A DNA stretch of 28,144 nucleotides from Roseburia sp. Its GTDB lineage: Bacteria; Bacillota_A; Clostridia; Lachnospirales; Lachnospiraceae. This document shows positions 1-7,250 of the stretch, piece after piece. The notes beneath the pieces were generated by a model. The model had not been told where the DNA came from. It saw only the letters and a list, made by a program, of their open reading frames with translations, and did not search any database. Both the position numbers and the translations under genes were made by a program. Every line of letters begins with the position of its first letter. Within the stretch, counting starts at the first letter, position 1. The DNA lies in NCBI GenBank assembly GCA_019411365.1, contig DXQT01000032.1, forward strand, positions 1 to 28,144, read 5' to 3'.

Positions 1-284
1 TGTGCTCCTTCATCAAATGCCCTCACAATTGTATTTTCATCATCCACAACTGTCAAGAAAATCACAGATGTAGCAGTATTTTGGAATATCTCACTTACAT
101 CAAATCCAGTTCCATCCGGGAGCTGCATATCTATAATTGCCAGGTCAAAATTATAATGTTCTATTAAACTTCCGGCATCTTTTATACCTGTGGCATGATT
201 TGTTTCATAACCTTCTGTCTCAAGTGCATACAGAATCCCCGAAGCAATCATTGTGTCATCTTCCACCAAAAGTATTCTACTCAT
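1..284 (-). CDS. OmpR/winged-helix-type response regulator, N-terminal receiver domain (partial, runs off left edge)
   Basis: Reading the minus strand from an ATG at 284 gives 94 codons with no stop before the window edge. The protein begins MSRILLVEDDTMIASGILYA and continues with D52 in the context AIIDMQLPDG and then VIFLTVVDD. This is a canonical receiver domain: the acidic pair is E8/D9/D10, the phospho-acceptor is D52, and a T sits at the end of strand beta-4. The output domain lies outside the window, so the OmpR assignment comes only from the receiver style and is uncertain. The ATG overlaps the TAG stop of a 20-codon ORF upstream, which suggests translational coupling. A histidine kinase gene would be expected further left. 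Confidence 0.88.
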   Translation of the reverse strand, partial: MSRILLVEDDTMIASGILYALETEGYETNHATGIKDAGSLIEHYNFDLAIIDMQLPDGTGFDVSEIFQNTATSVIFLTVVDDENTIVRAFDEGA

Positions 285-339
285 GAATTATTTCTCCATA
301 TTCATTCAGCAATAAATCTAATTGTTCAAATTGGGTCAT
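277..339 (-). CDS. Candidate 20-residue leader peptide overlapping the response regulator start
   Basis: On the minus strand an ATG at 339 opens a 20-codon ORF (MTQFEQLDLLLNEYGEIIHE). It is preceded by AAGGAGAA at good spacing, and its TAG stop overlaps the ATG of the response regulator. A promoter-like TTTACT-N17-TATTAT lies at 363-391. The layout suggests translation begins here and is coupled to the regulator, either as a leader peptide or as the remnant of a longer upstream gene. I do not recognise the sequence. The response regulator has no other good ribosome binding site of its own, which supports the coupling idea. Confidence 0.4.
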   Translation of the reverse strand: MTQFEQLDLLLNEYGEIIHE

Positions 340-362
340 ATTGCGTTCTCCTTCTTGCTAAT

Positions 363-391
363 ATAATAATTCATATTATTGTGAAAGTAAA
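363..391 (-). promoter_or_regulatory. Promoter candidate for the response regulator unit
   Basis: On the minus strand, TTTACT (386-391) and TATTAT (363-368) are separated by exactly 17 bp and lie 24 bp upstream of the 20-codon ORF. The -10 box is also one arm of a short inverted repeat, ATAATA-N5-TATTAT, at 363-379, so a repressor could bind there. This is a sequence match only. Confidence 0.4.
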
Positions 392-423
392 TTGATTACT
401 TGGGAAGGATTGTCTTTGCATAA

Positions 424-556
424 CACCCACTTTCGAAAAATAAATTTTTTGTTGTTTTTGAAAGCGGCATCTTGCATATACTATTTATAGACAGTATAAT
501 AAAAATATCAAAGCAGTTTCAAGAAATGAATTTTTTTCAACTTTTGAAAGTGGGTG
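424..556. repeat. Three copies of a TTTTGAAAGYGGGTG motif around the ATPase promoter
   Basis: CACCCACTTTCGAAAA at 424-439 is the inverted form of TTTTGAAAGTGGGTG at 542-556, with one extra G. A shorter direct copy, TTTTTGAAAGCGG, sits at 455-467, directly before the -35 box of the ATPase promoter. The copy at 542-556 overlaps the place where the ribosome binding site of the ATPase gene should be. The motif therefore brackets the promoter and touches the translation start. Possible roles are operators or an unusual ribosome binding region. Confidence 0.55.
472..500 (+). promoter_or_regulatory. Strong promoter for the DUF4143 ATPase
   Basis: TTGCAT at 472-477 and TATAAT at 495-500 are separated by 17 bp. 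Transcription would begin near 507, giving a leader of about 55 nt before the chosen ATG at 562. This favours 562 over the upstream in-frame ATG at 472, which would sit inside the promoter. Confidence 0.65.
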
Positions 557-561
557 ACTAT

Positions 562-1758
562 ATGAAAACAATCACAAGAACAAAATATCTCGACAGGATC
601 ATTGAGTTGAACGGTACTCCCGACATCAAGATTATCACAGGTATTCGTCGATCTGGCAAATCCAAGCTGATGCAGGCATATATTGAGTACCTGAAAATCC
701 ATTTTGAAAATATCAATATCATCTTCATTGACTTCATGGATTTGGCGTATGAAGAAATCAGGGAATACCATGCCTTACACGCCTATGTGGAAGAACATTA
801 TCAGGCAGGAAAAACAAACTATCTGTTTGTAGATGAGGTTCAGATGTGTCCCAAGTTTGAGTTGGCAATCAATAGCCTGTATTCTAAAGGAAAATACGAC
901 ATCTATGTAACCGGCTCCAACGCATTTCTGTTGAGTGCGGATTTGGCAACGTTGTTTACCGGACGATATATTGAAATTCATGTGTTTCCTTTCAGCTTCC
1001 AGGAGTATTGCCAATATTACGATGATGTCAGTGATAAAGATAAACTCTTTGATGATTACTCCATCAAAGGCGGTTTAGCAGGTTCCTATGCTTATAGAAC
1101 TGAAAAAGACAGAACAAACTATATAAAGGAAGTCTACGAAACCATTGTTACAAGGGACTTAGTACAGAAATATGCTCTGCCGGACACTTTGGTTTTGCAG
1201 CGTCTGAGCGAGTTCTTGATGGACAATATCAGCAATCTGACTTCGCCTAATAAAGTCAGTCAGCTGCTGACAGCAAATGAGACCCCGACCAATCATGTGA
1301 CCGTAGGCAGGTACATCAAGTATTTGTGTAATGCCTTTGTGTTTTATGATATTAAGAGATACGATATTCGTGGCAGGAAATATCTCGAAAGTTCTGAGAA
1401 ATTTTATCTGTGTGACAGCGGTATTCGATACGCAATTCTGGGAAGCAGAAATATGGACTATGGCAGAGTTTATGAGAATATTGTTTGCATCGAACTTCTT
1501 CGCCGTGGATACGATGTCTATGTCGGCAAACTCTATAAAAAGGAAATTGACTTTGTTGCTCAGAGGGGCAGCGAAAAAATTTATATTCAAGTAAGTGATA
1601 ACATTTCCGGGCAGGAGACATTTGAGAGAGAATGTTCCCCTCTGCTTCAGATCCGAGATGCCTATCCGAAAATGATCATTGCCAGAACCAGGCATCCGAA
1701 ATATAGCTATGAAGGAATTGATGTTCACGATATAGCTGATTGGCTGTTACAGGAGTAA
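562..1758 (+). CDS. AAA_14 / DUF4143 family ATPase
   Basis: This is a 398-residue P-loop protein. The N-terminal AAA_14 domain shows Walker A GIRRSGKS (residues 27-34), Walker B YLFVDEVQ ending with D91/E92, and a sensor segment TGSN at 117-120. The family signature LFTGRYIEIHVFPFSFQEY follows. The C-terminal DUF4143 part has FYLCDSGIRYAILG, then YENIVCIELLRRGYDVYVGK and KEIDFVAQ, a pattern resembling a PD-(D/E)xK nuclease fold. The length is normal for the family, which is very widespread in gut bacteria and often has stand-alone genes. Its cellular function is not established, and links to toxin/antitoxin or defence are speculation. The start at 562 is supported by the promoter at 472-500 and by family length. 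The ribosome binding site is weak and lies inside the repeated TGAAAGTGGGTG motif. Confidence 0.9.
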   Translation: MKTITRTKYLDRIIELNGTPDIKIITGIRRSGKSKLMQAYIEYLKIHFENINIIFIDFMDLAYEEIREYHALHAYVEEHYQAGKTNYLFVDEVQMCPKFELAINSLYSKGKYDIYVTGSNAFLLSADLATLFTGRYIEIHVFPFSFQEYCQYYDDVSDKDKLFDDYSIKGGLAGSYAYRTEKDRTNYIKEVYETIVTRDLVQKYALPDTLVLQRLSEFLMDNISNLTSPNKVSQLLTANETPTNHVTVGRYIKYLCNAFVFYDIKRYDIRGRKYLESSEKFYLCDSGIRYAILGSRNMDYGRVYENIVCIELLRRGYDVYVGKLYKKEIDFVAQRGSEKIYIQVSDNISGQETFERECSPLLQIRDAYPKMIIARTRHPKYSYEGIDVHDIADWLLQE

Positions 1759-1765
1759 AACAGCC
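1742..1765 (+). promoter_or_regulatory. Hairpin with a ribosome binding site in its loop
   Basis: GGCTGTT (1742-1748) pairs with AACAGCC (1759-1765). The 10-nt loop contains AGGAG and the stop codon of the ATPase. An ATG at 1767 follows at once. The stem may act in translational coupling to the small downstream ORF. Confidence 0.3.
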
Positions 1766-1766
1766 T

Positions 1767-1982
1767 ATGATATGGGATATTCTATTTAAAGTATGGAAAA
1801 AAGGTAGTTCATTTAGCGGAGAAAATGAATATATTTCTGTGTCGAATAGTGTAATTATTTTAGATGGCAAAAATGAAATTTGCTATGGTGGCGATTTGAA
1901 AACAACCAATTTGAGCGGAGAAGAAAACACTTATCAGGTACAGTTAAAGACAACCGAAATCACGAAGGAAGTCAAAAAGTAA
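1767..1982 (+). CDS. Hypothetical small protein (71 residues)
   Basis: An ATG at 1767, 11 nt after AGGAG, opens a 71-codon frame that starts 8 nt after the ATPase stop. The predicted protein starts MIWDILFKVWKKGSSFSGEN and ends with the basic, coil-like stretch TTEITKEVKK. There is no signal peptide, membrane segment or motif I can name. Codon usage looks coding-like and the frame fills the gap before the nitroreductase, but a degraded gene end is equally possible. It would be co-transcribed with the ATPase. Confidence 0.4.
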   Translation: MIWDILFKVWKKGSSFSGENEYISVSNSVIILDGKNEICYGGDLKTTNLSGEENTYQVQLKTTEITKEVKK

Positions 1983-2016
1983 CTTCTAACTTCAAGTTTA
2001 ACAAAAGAGAGGAATT

Positions 2017-2607
2017 ATGATACAAGAAATCGAGAATAGAAGAAGCATAAGAAAATATAAGCCGGATAAAATTGAAAGAAAGTTAATTGAAGAGATTATA
2101 TACAGTGCTTCTCTCGCACCATCCGCAAAAAACAGGCAGCCTTGGAAATTTATTGTATATCAGGGTGAAGAAAAAGATAAATTGGTTGATGTCATGCGCC
2201 ATGGTATAAATTCAGAAAAAACAACCCATGAACTAATGCCTGAATGGGCATTTGCCATACCGGATGCTGAGAATACAGTCAGAATCATGCAGGAGGTCCC
2301 ATGCCTTATAGCAGTACTTAATACCAATCAGCATACTCCATTTGCAAGCATTGAAAATGAAAAGCGAATTGTTGAAATATGTGATTCGTTGTCCATAGGT
2401 GCAGCAATTGAAAATATGATTCTGACAGCAACAGGGTATGGATTAGGTACTTTGTGGATTGCAAATACTTGTTTTGCCTATAATGAGCTGATGGATTTTA
2501 TCGGAACAGACAGCCAGTTGACAGGAATTGTTGCGGTTGGCTTTGCCGATGAAGCTCCTGCTAAAAGACCAAGAAAGCCATTAGAAGAAATCGTTGAGTA
2601 CAGATAG
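2017..2607 (+). CDS. Nitroreductase family protein (FMN-dependent)
   Basis: The protein has 196 residues, typical for single-domain nitroreductases, and is cytoplasmic. It opens with MIQEIENRRSIRKYKPDKIE, where RRSIRKY is the phosphate-binding start of the FMN site. SASLAPSAKNRQPWKFIV follows, a classic nitroreductase segment, then IGAAIENMILTATGYGLGTLWIA and GIVAVGFADEAPAKRPRKPL near the C-terminus. Members use NAD(P)H and FMN to reduce nitro compounds, quinones or flavins, and the physiological substrate cannot be told from sequence. A GAGAGGAA ribosome binding site precedes the ATG. It lies between the orphan ORF and the P-loop kinase, with gaps of only 34 and 32 nt, so the four plus-strand genes may form one transcript. 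Confidence 0.92.
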   Translation: MIQEIENRRSIRKYKPDKIERKLIEEIIYSASLAPSAKNRQPWKFIVYQGEEKDKLVDVMRHGINSEKTTHELMPEWAFAIPDAENTVRIMQEVPCLIAVLNTNQHTPFASIENEKRIVEICDSLSIGAAIENMILTATGYGLGTLWIANTCFAYNELMDFIGTDSQLTGIVAVGFADEAPAKRPRKPLEEIVEYR

Positions 2608-2639
2608 GTAAAACCGGTATTTAAGGAGGATACTGACTT

Positions 2640-3152
2640 ATGAAAATACATATTATTGGTTGCAGTGGTTCTGGAAAAACTTATTTAGCAAATGCGCTTT
2701 CAAAGAAGTATAATATTTCTCATTTTGACTTAGACGATATTCAATGGGATAATAACGCTAAAGAATATGGCAAAAAGAGAACGCTTGATGAACGAAATGC
2801 GTTATTACAAGAAATATTATATAATAATGATGAATGGATAATCGAGGGTGTATATTATGCTTGGGTACATCAATGTTTTGATGAAGCTGACAAAATCTAT
2901 GTTTTAGATATGCCTGGTTATTTATATAAAAGTAGAATTATTATGCGCTCTATAAAAAGAAAATTGGGAATACTAAAAGGGAAAAAAGAAACTTTGAAAT
3001 CGGTCTATAACCTTTTGAAATGGACGGAAACTTTTCAGAATAAAAATCTGAAAGAAATAAGAAGCATTTTAGATAGATATGACAATAAAGTTATATGGTT
3101 ATCGAGAAAAAAGGATGTAGAGAAAATAATAAAAGCGGTATGCTTGACATGA
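2640..3152 (+). CDS. P-loop kinase of the FlaR / adenylate-kinase-like family
   Basis: The protein has 170 residues. Walker A is GCSGSGKT at residues 7-14, followed by LANALSKKYNISHFDLDDI with the substrate-side DLDD motif. WIIEGVYYAW and the lid-like KSRIIMRSIKRKLG come next. This layout matches the small kinases often labelled 'DNA topology modulation protein FlaR' or adenylate-kinase-related, and the true substrate is unknown. The ATG has AAGGAGGA upstream at good spacing. The last codons run close to the left arm of the large inverted repeat downstream. It is the last gene of the plus-strand group and faces the export operon tail to tail. Confidence 0.85.
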   Translation: MKIHIIGCSGSGKTYLANALSKKYNISHFDLDDIQWDNNAKEYGKKRTLDERNALLQEILYNNDEWIIEGVYYAWVHQCFDEADKIYVLDMPGYLYKSRIIMRSIKRKLGILKGKKETLKSVYNLLKWTETFQNKNLKEIRSILDRYDNKVIWLSRKKDVEKIIKAVCLT

Positions 3153-3210
3153 CCGTTTGTGATGCAATTTGCGTTATGGAACTCACGATTATGGAATGAG
3201 TGCCTATATT

Positions 3211-3545
3211 GGGTTCTGCCGCTCGTAACATGGATTGACGGATTTTCACAACCTGGATATTGCATGCTGCACAGTCTTGGACAAATAAAAAATAGAACTG
3301 ATTTGTTTTCAGGATTTTGGGAGCGGCCGGTCCTTAGAAAGCAGACATTGCGATTTCAAAAGACAATGTAATTGGATTTTGAAATCACGATGGATGCTTT
3401 CTTAGTACCGCTGCCAGCGACAACAAGCGGAAGCGCTCCTGAAAACAAACAGTTCTATTTTTTATATTTCTATACACTTTGTTGGCATGCAATACAACAT
3501 AACCTTAGGAAATCCGTAACACCACCTGTAAGCGGCAGTTCATAA
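3211..3545. repeat. Large imperfect inverted repeat (giant hairpin, ~335 bp)
   Basis: The two halves, about 3211-3361 and 3376-3545, are reverse complements of each other over most of their length. Anchor blocks are CTGCCGCT (3217-3224) with AGCGGCAG, ACGGATTT (3238-3245) with AAATCCGT, and ATTGCATGC with GCATGCAAT. ATAAAAAATAGAACTG (3285-3300) pairs perfectly with 3450-3465, TTTGTTTTCAGGA pairs with TCCTGAAAACAAA, and GATTTCAAAA pairs with TTTTGAAATC around a 15-nt loop. The right arm carries an extra sub-hairpin at about 3408-3436. The element fills the gap between two convergent genes and has no convincing coding potential. It could be a MITE-like element, a structured RNA or a bidirectional terminator. 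Confidence 0.8.
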
Positions 3546-3557
3546 CCTAACCCCCGG

Positions 3558-4880
3558 TTATTCATATCTCAATGCATCGATTACTTCCATCTTGGCTGCC
3601 TTGTTTGCAGGATAGTATCCGAAGAATACTCCTGTCAGCATGGAGAAGAATAAGGAAAGTACAATAGCGGATAAAGACGGCCGTACCGACATAATAATGT
3701 AGCTTGAATATTCAGAATACATATTCTGGATCACAAACTCCGCTGCTTTGCCTAATACAAATCCATTAAACACCCCGATCAATATCCCGATCATTCCACC
3801 AAAGATACAGAGTACGATCGCTTCTATGACAAACTGCATACGGATGGTGCTCCTCTTCGCTCCAAGTGCCATCCGGACACCGATCTCCCTTGTACGCTCG
3901 GTAATAGACACAAGCATGATGTTCATGACACCGACACCGCCTACGATCAATGAGATCAATGCAATGCCGGACACTGCGATCGTGATCACATTAATGACGG
4001 TATTGATCATTCCCATATCAGACGCCATATTATAGGTAGTAACATGGAAATTTTCATTGTTTGCATATTTCTCTTCAAAAAAGTTTGTAACATCTGTCGT
4101 TGCCTGATCGATATCAGCCAGGGAATTGACCATCAGGTTAAAGTTTGTGTAACCGGACTGATCCTTTCCCATCAGCTTAAAACAGGTCTGGATTGGAATA
4201 AACATTGTAGTATAACGGTCTTTTTCTGGGACGCTGGTGTCCACCTTGCCAAAAAGTGCTGCATTATATTCGTATATGCCTACAATTGTAAAATTATATA
4301 GATTTCCATCGCTGTCTGCATAAGTGATCTGTTCTCCTATTGGATTCTCATCTCCAAAATACTGCTTTGCCATGGTATCTGCCACAATGCAGACGTTCTT
4401 CTTTGTTTTGTTATCCTGTTTTGTAAGGTTTCTTCCGGCATACATCTTTAATTTCATATAATCAATATACTCGGAAGTAGTCCCCTGAACAGATACATTG
4501 GCATAAGTATTTTTATCCTGCCGGATCTGTCCGTTTCCAAGAAATTCAGAAGCTGCTATTCCATCAAATTCATCCGGATATTTTTCCACCAGTTCATCGA
4601 TCATCTCCTGTGTCACAAAGTCCGATGTTTTCATTTCCGGGTATTCCCAGGTATCCCAGTCTGCATCATCTTCCGGATATCTTGCATCCACATATGCCTG
4701 AACCGTATTGCCACCCAGTGAATTTAAGGTGGATGTCAAAGTAGTCTGAATGGAATTACCGATCGTCGTGATCGTGATGACTGCACTGATACCGATGATA
4801 ATTCCTAACATGGTCAGAATCGAACGCATTTTATTGCTGAAAATGCTGGTGATCGCCTCTTTTATATTTTCCAAAAACAT
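3558..4880 (-). CDS. MacB/FtsX-type ABC transporter permease
   Basis: The protein has 440 residues and the usual MacB-permease plan. There is one transmembrane helix near residues 20-40 (MRSILTMLGIIIGISAVITI), then a long extracytoplasmic MacB_PCD domain to about residue 280. Three C-terminal helices belong to the FtsX domain, which carries the motif VGGVGVMNIMLVSITERTRE followed by IGVRMALGAKR. It should couple ATP hydrolysis to extracytoplasmic movements and act with the ATPase and adaptor encoded just upstream. Its ATG overlaps the stop of the ATPase gene by one base. Exported substrates for such Gram-positive systems include peptides and antimicrobials, but nothing here identifies the cargo. 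Confidence 0.95.
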   Translation of the reverse strand: MFLENIKEAITSIFSNKMRSILTMLGIIIGISAVITITTIGNSIQTTLTSTLNSLGGNTVQAYVDARYPEDDADWDTWEYPEMKTSDFVTQEMIDELVEKYPDEFDGIAASEFLGNGQIRQDKNTYANVSVQGTTSEYIDYMKLKMYAGRNLTKQDNKTKKNVCIVADTMAKQYFGDENPIGEQITYADSDGNLYNFTIVGIYEYNAALFGKVDTSVPEKDRYTTMFIPIQTCFKLMGKDQSGYTNFNLMVNSLADIDQATTDVTNFFEEKYANNENFHVTTYNMASDMGMINTVINVITIAVSGIALISLIVGGVGVMNIMLVSITERTREIGVRMALGAKRSTIRMQFVIEAIVLCIFGGMIGILIGVFNGFVLGKAAEFVIQNMYSEYSSYIIMSVRPSLSAIVLSLFFSMLTGVFFGYYPANKAAKMEVIDALRYE

Positions 4881-5584
4881 CAGCCTTCACCTCCATTATC
4901 TGACACGATATTACCATCTAAGATCGTAACGATCCGTTTTGTCTCCGCCGCAAGTTCCTGTGAGTGTGTGATCAAAACGATGGTTTTTCCCTGCTCCTCA
5001 TGCAGCTTATGAAAAAGATCCATGACCATATGTCCGGTTTTGGAATCCAACGCTCCGGTCGGCTCATCCGCTAAGATGATCGCCGGATCATTGATCATTG
5101 CGCGCGCGATCGCCACACGCTGTTTCTGTCCACCGGAAAGCTCGTTTGGTTTATGGAAAGCACGTTCCTCCATGCCAACCATTTTTAACATTTCCATGGC
5201 TCGCTCTTTTTGATTTTTTTCCCTCTCAGTACTATATAACAGCGGAACCATGACATTTTTTAATGCATTGGCTTTCGGAAGAAGGTTAAAATTCTGGAAT
5301 ACAAAACCAATCCTCTTGTTTCGGATTGCACTTCGCATGGAATCATCCATTTTATTTACATCTTTTCCCTCCAGAAAGTAAGTTCCCTCAGTCTGACGGT
5401 CCAGGACACCGATAATATTCATCAATGTACTTTTTCCGGAACCGGACTCACCGACGATGGAGACAAATTCTCCCTGATCGACTGACAGGCTGATCCCATT
5501 TAAAATCTGCAGTTCATTCGGCTTGCCTATGTAATAACGTTTTATAATATTCTCCATACGGATTACTGGTTCACTCACGATCAT
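4880..5584 (-). CDS. MacB/LolD-type ABC transporter ATP-binding protein
   Basis: The protein has 234 residues, a normal length. Walker A is GESGSGKST (residues 45-53), the Q-loop is [10 protein letters not shown], the signature is LSGGQKQR starting at 149, and Walker B is IILADEPTG with catalytic E174. The H-loop is in VLITHSQ. These features match the LolD/MacB/FtsE subgroup that powers FtsX-type permeases. The ATG overlaps the adaptor's stop codon as ATGA (5581-5584), and its own end overlaps the permease start, so the three subunits are translationally coupled. It is expected to act at the cytoplasmic face of the membrane. Confidence 0.96.
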   Translation of the reverse strand: MIVSEPVIRMENIIKRYYIGKPNELQILNGISLSVDQGEFVSIVGESGSGKSTLMNIIGVLDRQTEGTYFLEGKDVNKMDDSMRSAIRNKRIGFVFQNFNLLPKANALKNVMVPLLYSTEREKNQKERAMEMLKMVGMEERAFHKPNELSGGQKQRVAIARAMINDPAIILADEPTGALDSKTGHMVMDLFHKLHEEQGKTIVLITHSQELAAETKRIVTILDGNIVSDNGGEG

Positions 5585-7074
5585 TCTGCCTCCGTACTCA
5601 TCATGCCTTCTGTGTCAAGTGCCTGATTGGAATATATCTGTTCCGGAGTAAACACCTGACCTTCGGTGACAGAAAATGTATTATCGTAGATCAGCTGGTC
5701 GCCCTCTTTCAGATCGCCGCCTGTCACTTCTGTATAATAGTCTACCTCTTCACCGACTTTGATATTTTTCCGGACTGCGGTTGCTGTTCCATCTTCATTT
5801 GCTTCCGCTACCAGAACATAGGAATCTCCGTTGTCATCCTGCCGGATCAGATCATATGGAACTGCAAGCTGTGTGCCTCTGTCTTTGATCACAATTTTGG
5901 CTTTTGCACTCATTCCAACCAGAAGTTCTGTGTTGTCGATCGTGATCTCAGCAGAATAACCGCTTGAGGTATTGGTATCTGTACCATTTGTGTTGGTGGA
6001 CTGATTTTTTACTCTGACCACACGTGTTACCGTACCTTTGATTTCTTCATCCCCTGTTGCATCCGTTGAAACGGTTGCAGGCATTCCTTCCTGGATCTTT
6101 AAAATGTCAGCTTCCTCAACATTTACGATCACTTTTAAGGAAGATGTATCCTCGATCGTGATCATGGTCGTTCCTGCTGTGTTTTTATCTCCGACTGATA
6201 CATTGACGGCTGTGACAACTCCACCGATCGGTGCAGAAAGTGTACAGTCTGCAAGCTGCTTCTGTAACTGCTCCAGCTGGTCTTTTAAATCTCTGGTCGT
6301 GCTTGTCTGGTATTTTTGCATGTCAACGGTATTCTGGGCAGATGCAACGCTTCTGTCTGTGTTTTTTAGCACAGATGCATAATTGTCGTTTGCGGAATCC
6401 AATGCATTTTGTGCTGTCTCCAAAGATGATTTAAAAACATCTAATTTTCCATCATACTCAGAAGTATCTTTGTAGTTGTTTTTCAGATAATAAATATAAT
6501 CCTCACACTCTGATACCTTTTTCTTATATTTATCAACATCAGCCTGTGCTTTATCGATCGTCTTCTGTGCTGCATCCAGTGCATCCTGCTGATCCTGTTT
6601 GTTCTGGGTAAGACTGTTCTGCTTCTGTGCCTCATCGTTTGCTGCAACAGCATTCGCATTATTAATATTTGTCTTTAACTCAGCAATCTGTTTTTCAATA
6701 TCCTTCTGATCCAATGTCACAAGCGGATCACCCTCTTTTACAATGTCACCCACCTGAACGTTCACGGCTGTGATCTCTGCTGCTGCAAGGGACATGACAT
6801 TTGTCTTGCTCTGTCCTGCGATCGTTCCCTTCAAAGAAACTGAATCGGATAAATCCCTTTTCTCTACCGGTTCTACCTCAACCGTATTCGCTGCTGTCTC
6901 AATCTGTGAAGTCATATTTTTAACAGCGCTGCCGATCAATACAATTACAATAGCTGCAATCACTAAAACGATCAGCCATACTTTCTTCTTTTTCTTTGGT
7001 ACTTCAGCCACTTCTGTCTTTTTTTCTTTTTTATGAAAGAAATGCTTTTTTTCCTTTACATTGTTGTCTTCCAT
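5581..7074 (-). CDS. MacA/HlyD-type membrane fusion (adaptor) protein
   Basis: From the ATG at 7074 the protein has 497 residues. A lysine-rich cytoplasmic tail is followed by one membrane anchor at about residues 32-50 (VWLIVLVIAAIVIVLIGSA). A lipoyl/barrel-sandwich half comes next (AEITAVNVQVGDIVKEGDPL), then a long coiled coil at roughly residues 130-280 rich in Q, D and K. The second lipoyl half contains LSAPIGGVVTAVNVSVGDK, followed by beta-barrel and membrane-proximal domains. In Gram-positive cells such adaptors work with MacB-type pumps without an outer-membrane channel. The start at 7074 is chosen because AAGGAGA precedes it, while the longer frame from 7131 lacks a ribosome binding site and would begin within the promoter. 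Confidence 0.93.
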   Translation of the reverse strand: MEDNNVKEKKHFFHKKEKKTEVAEVPKKKKKVWLIVLVIAAIVIVLIGSAVKNMTSQIETAANTVEVEPVEKRDLSDSVSLKGTIAGQSKTNVMSLAAAEITAVNVQVGDIVKEGDPLVTLDQKDIEKQIAELKTNINNANAVAANDEAQKQNSLTQNKQDQQDALDAAQKTIDKAQADVDKYKKKVSECEDYIYYLKNNYKDTSEYDGKLDVFKSSLETAQNALDSANDNYASVLKNTDRSVASAQNTVDMQKYQTSTTRDLKDQLEQLQKQLADCTLSAPIGGVVTAVNVSVGDKNTAGTTMITIEDTSSLKVIVNVEEADILKIQEGMPATVSTDATGDEEIKGTVTRVVRVKNQSTNTNGTDTNTSSGYSAEITIDNTELLVGMSAKAKIVIKDRGTQLAVPYDLIRQDDNGDSYVLVAEANEDGTATAVRKNIKVGEEVDYYTEVTGGDLKEGDQLIYDNTFSVTEGQVFTPEQIYSNQALDTEGMMSTEAE

Positions 7075-7121
7075 GCTTACATGATCTCCTTTTTTTCCTT
7101 GTCTTTTTTGACCTATGGCAA

Positions 7122-7127
7122 ATTGTA
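7122..7127 (-). promoter_or_regulatory. Extended -10 promoter for the export operon
   Basis: On the minus strand TGGTACAAT (TG-N-TACAAT) forms an extended -10 about 48 bp before the adaptor ATG. The matching -35 region is T-rich and poor, which is compatible with an extended -10 or activator-dependent promoter. No terminator separates it from nudC upstream, so read-through from nudC is possible. Confidence 0.4.
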
Positions 7128-7165
7128 CCATATTGTTTTCAGAAAAAAAGGGGTTTAAGGCAATC

Positions 7166-7222
7166 TTAATATTTCTTACTGAAATCCTTAGGATTTGTTA
7201 AGTGTCCTTTCAGTTTATCCAT
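7166..7222 (-). CDS. Candidate 18-residue micro-ORF downstream of nudC
   Basis: An ATG at 7222 on the minus strand is preceded by GGAGGCAGGAAAATAT and opens MDKLKGHLTNPKDFSKKY, then stops. It lies 28 nt after the nudC stop in the same direction. The ribosome binding site is good, although its spacing is long. The frame includes the palindrome AAATCCTTAGGATTT at 7182-7196, so the region may instead be a regulatory site for the export operon. I do not recognise the peptide. Confidence 0.25.
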   Translation of the reverse strand: MDKLKGHLTNPKDFSKKY

Positions 7223-7250
7223 ATATTTTCCTGCCTCCAAAAGCTTCCTG

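Noticed and set aside
472..561. Thirty extra codons at the start of the DUF4143 ATPase frame
   Set aside because: The upstream ATG lies within a TTGCAT-N17-TATAAT promoter, and the extra residues are not part of the AAA_14 domain.
1159..1728. 189-residue ORF antisense to the ATPase
   Set aside because: It is a shadow of a clearly real gene on the opposite strand, with no domain features and no ribosome binding site context.
3159..3371. 70-residue plus-strand ORF and a 76-residue minus-strand ORF over the kinase/inverted-repeat junction
   Set aside because: Both run through an arm of the large palindrome, lack good ribosome binding sites and show no recognisable protein features. They are by-products of the repeat.
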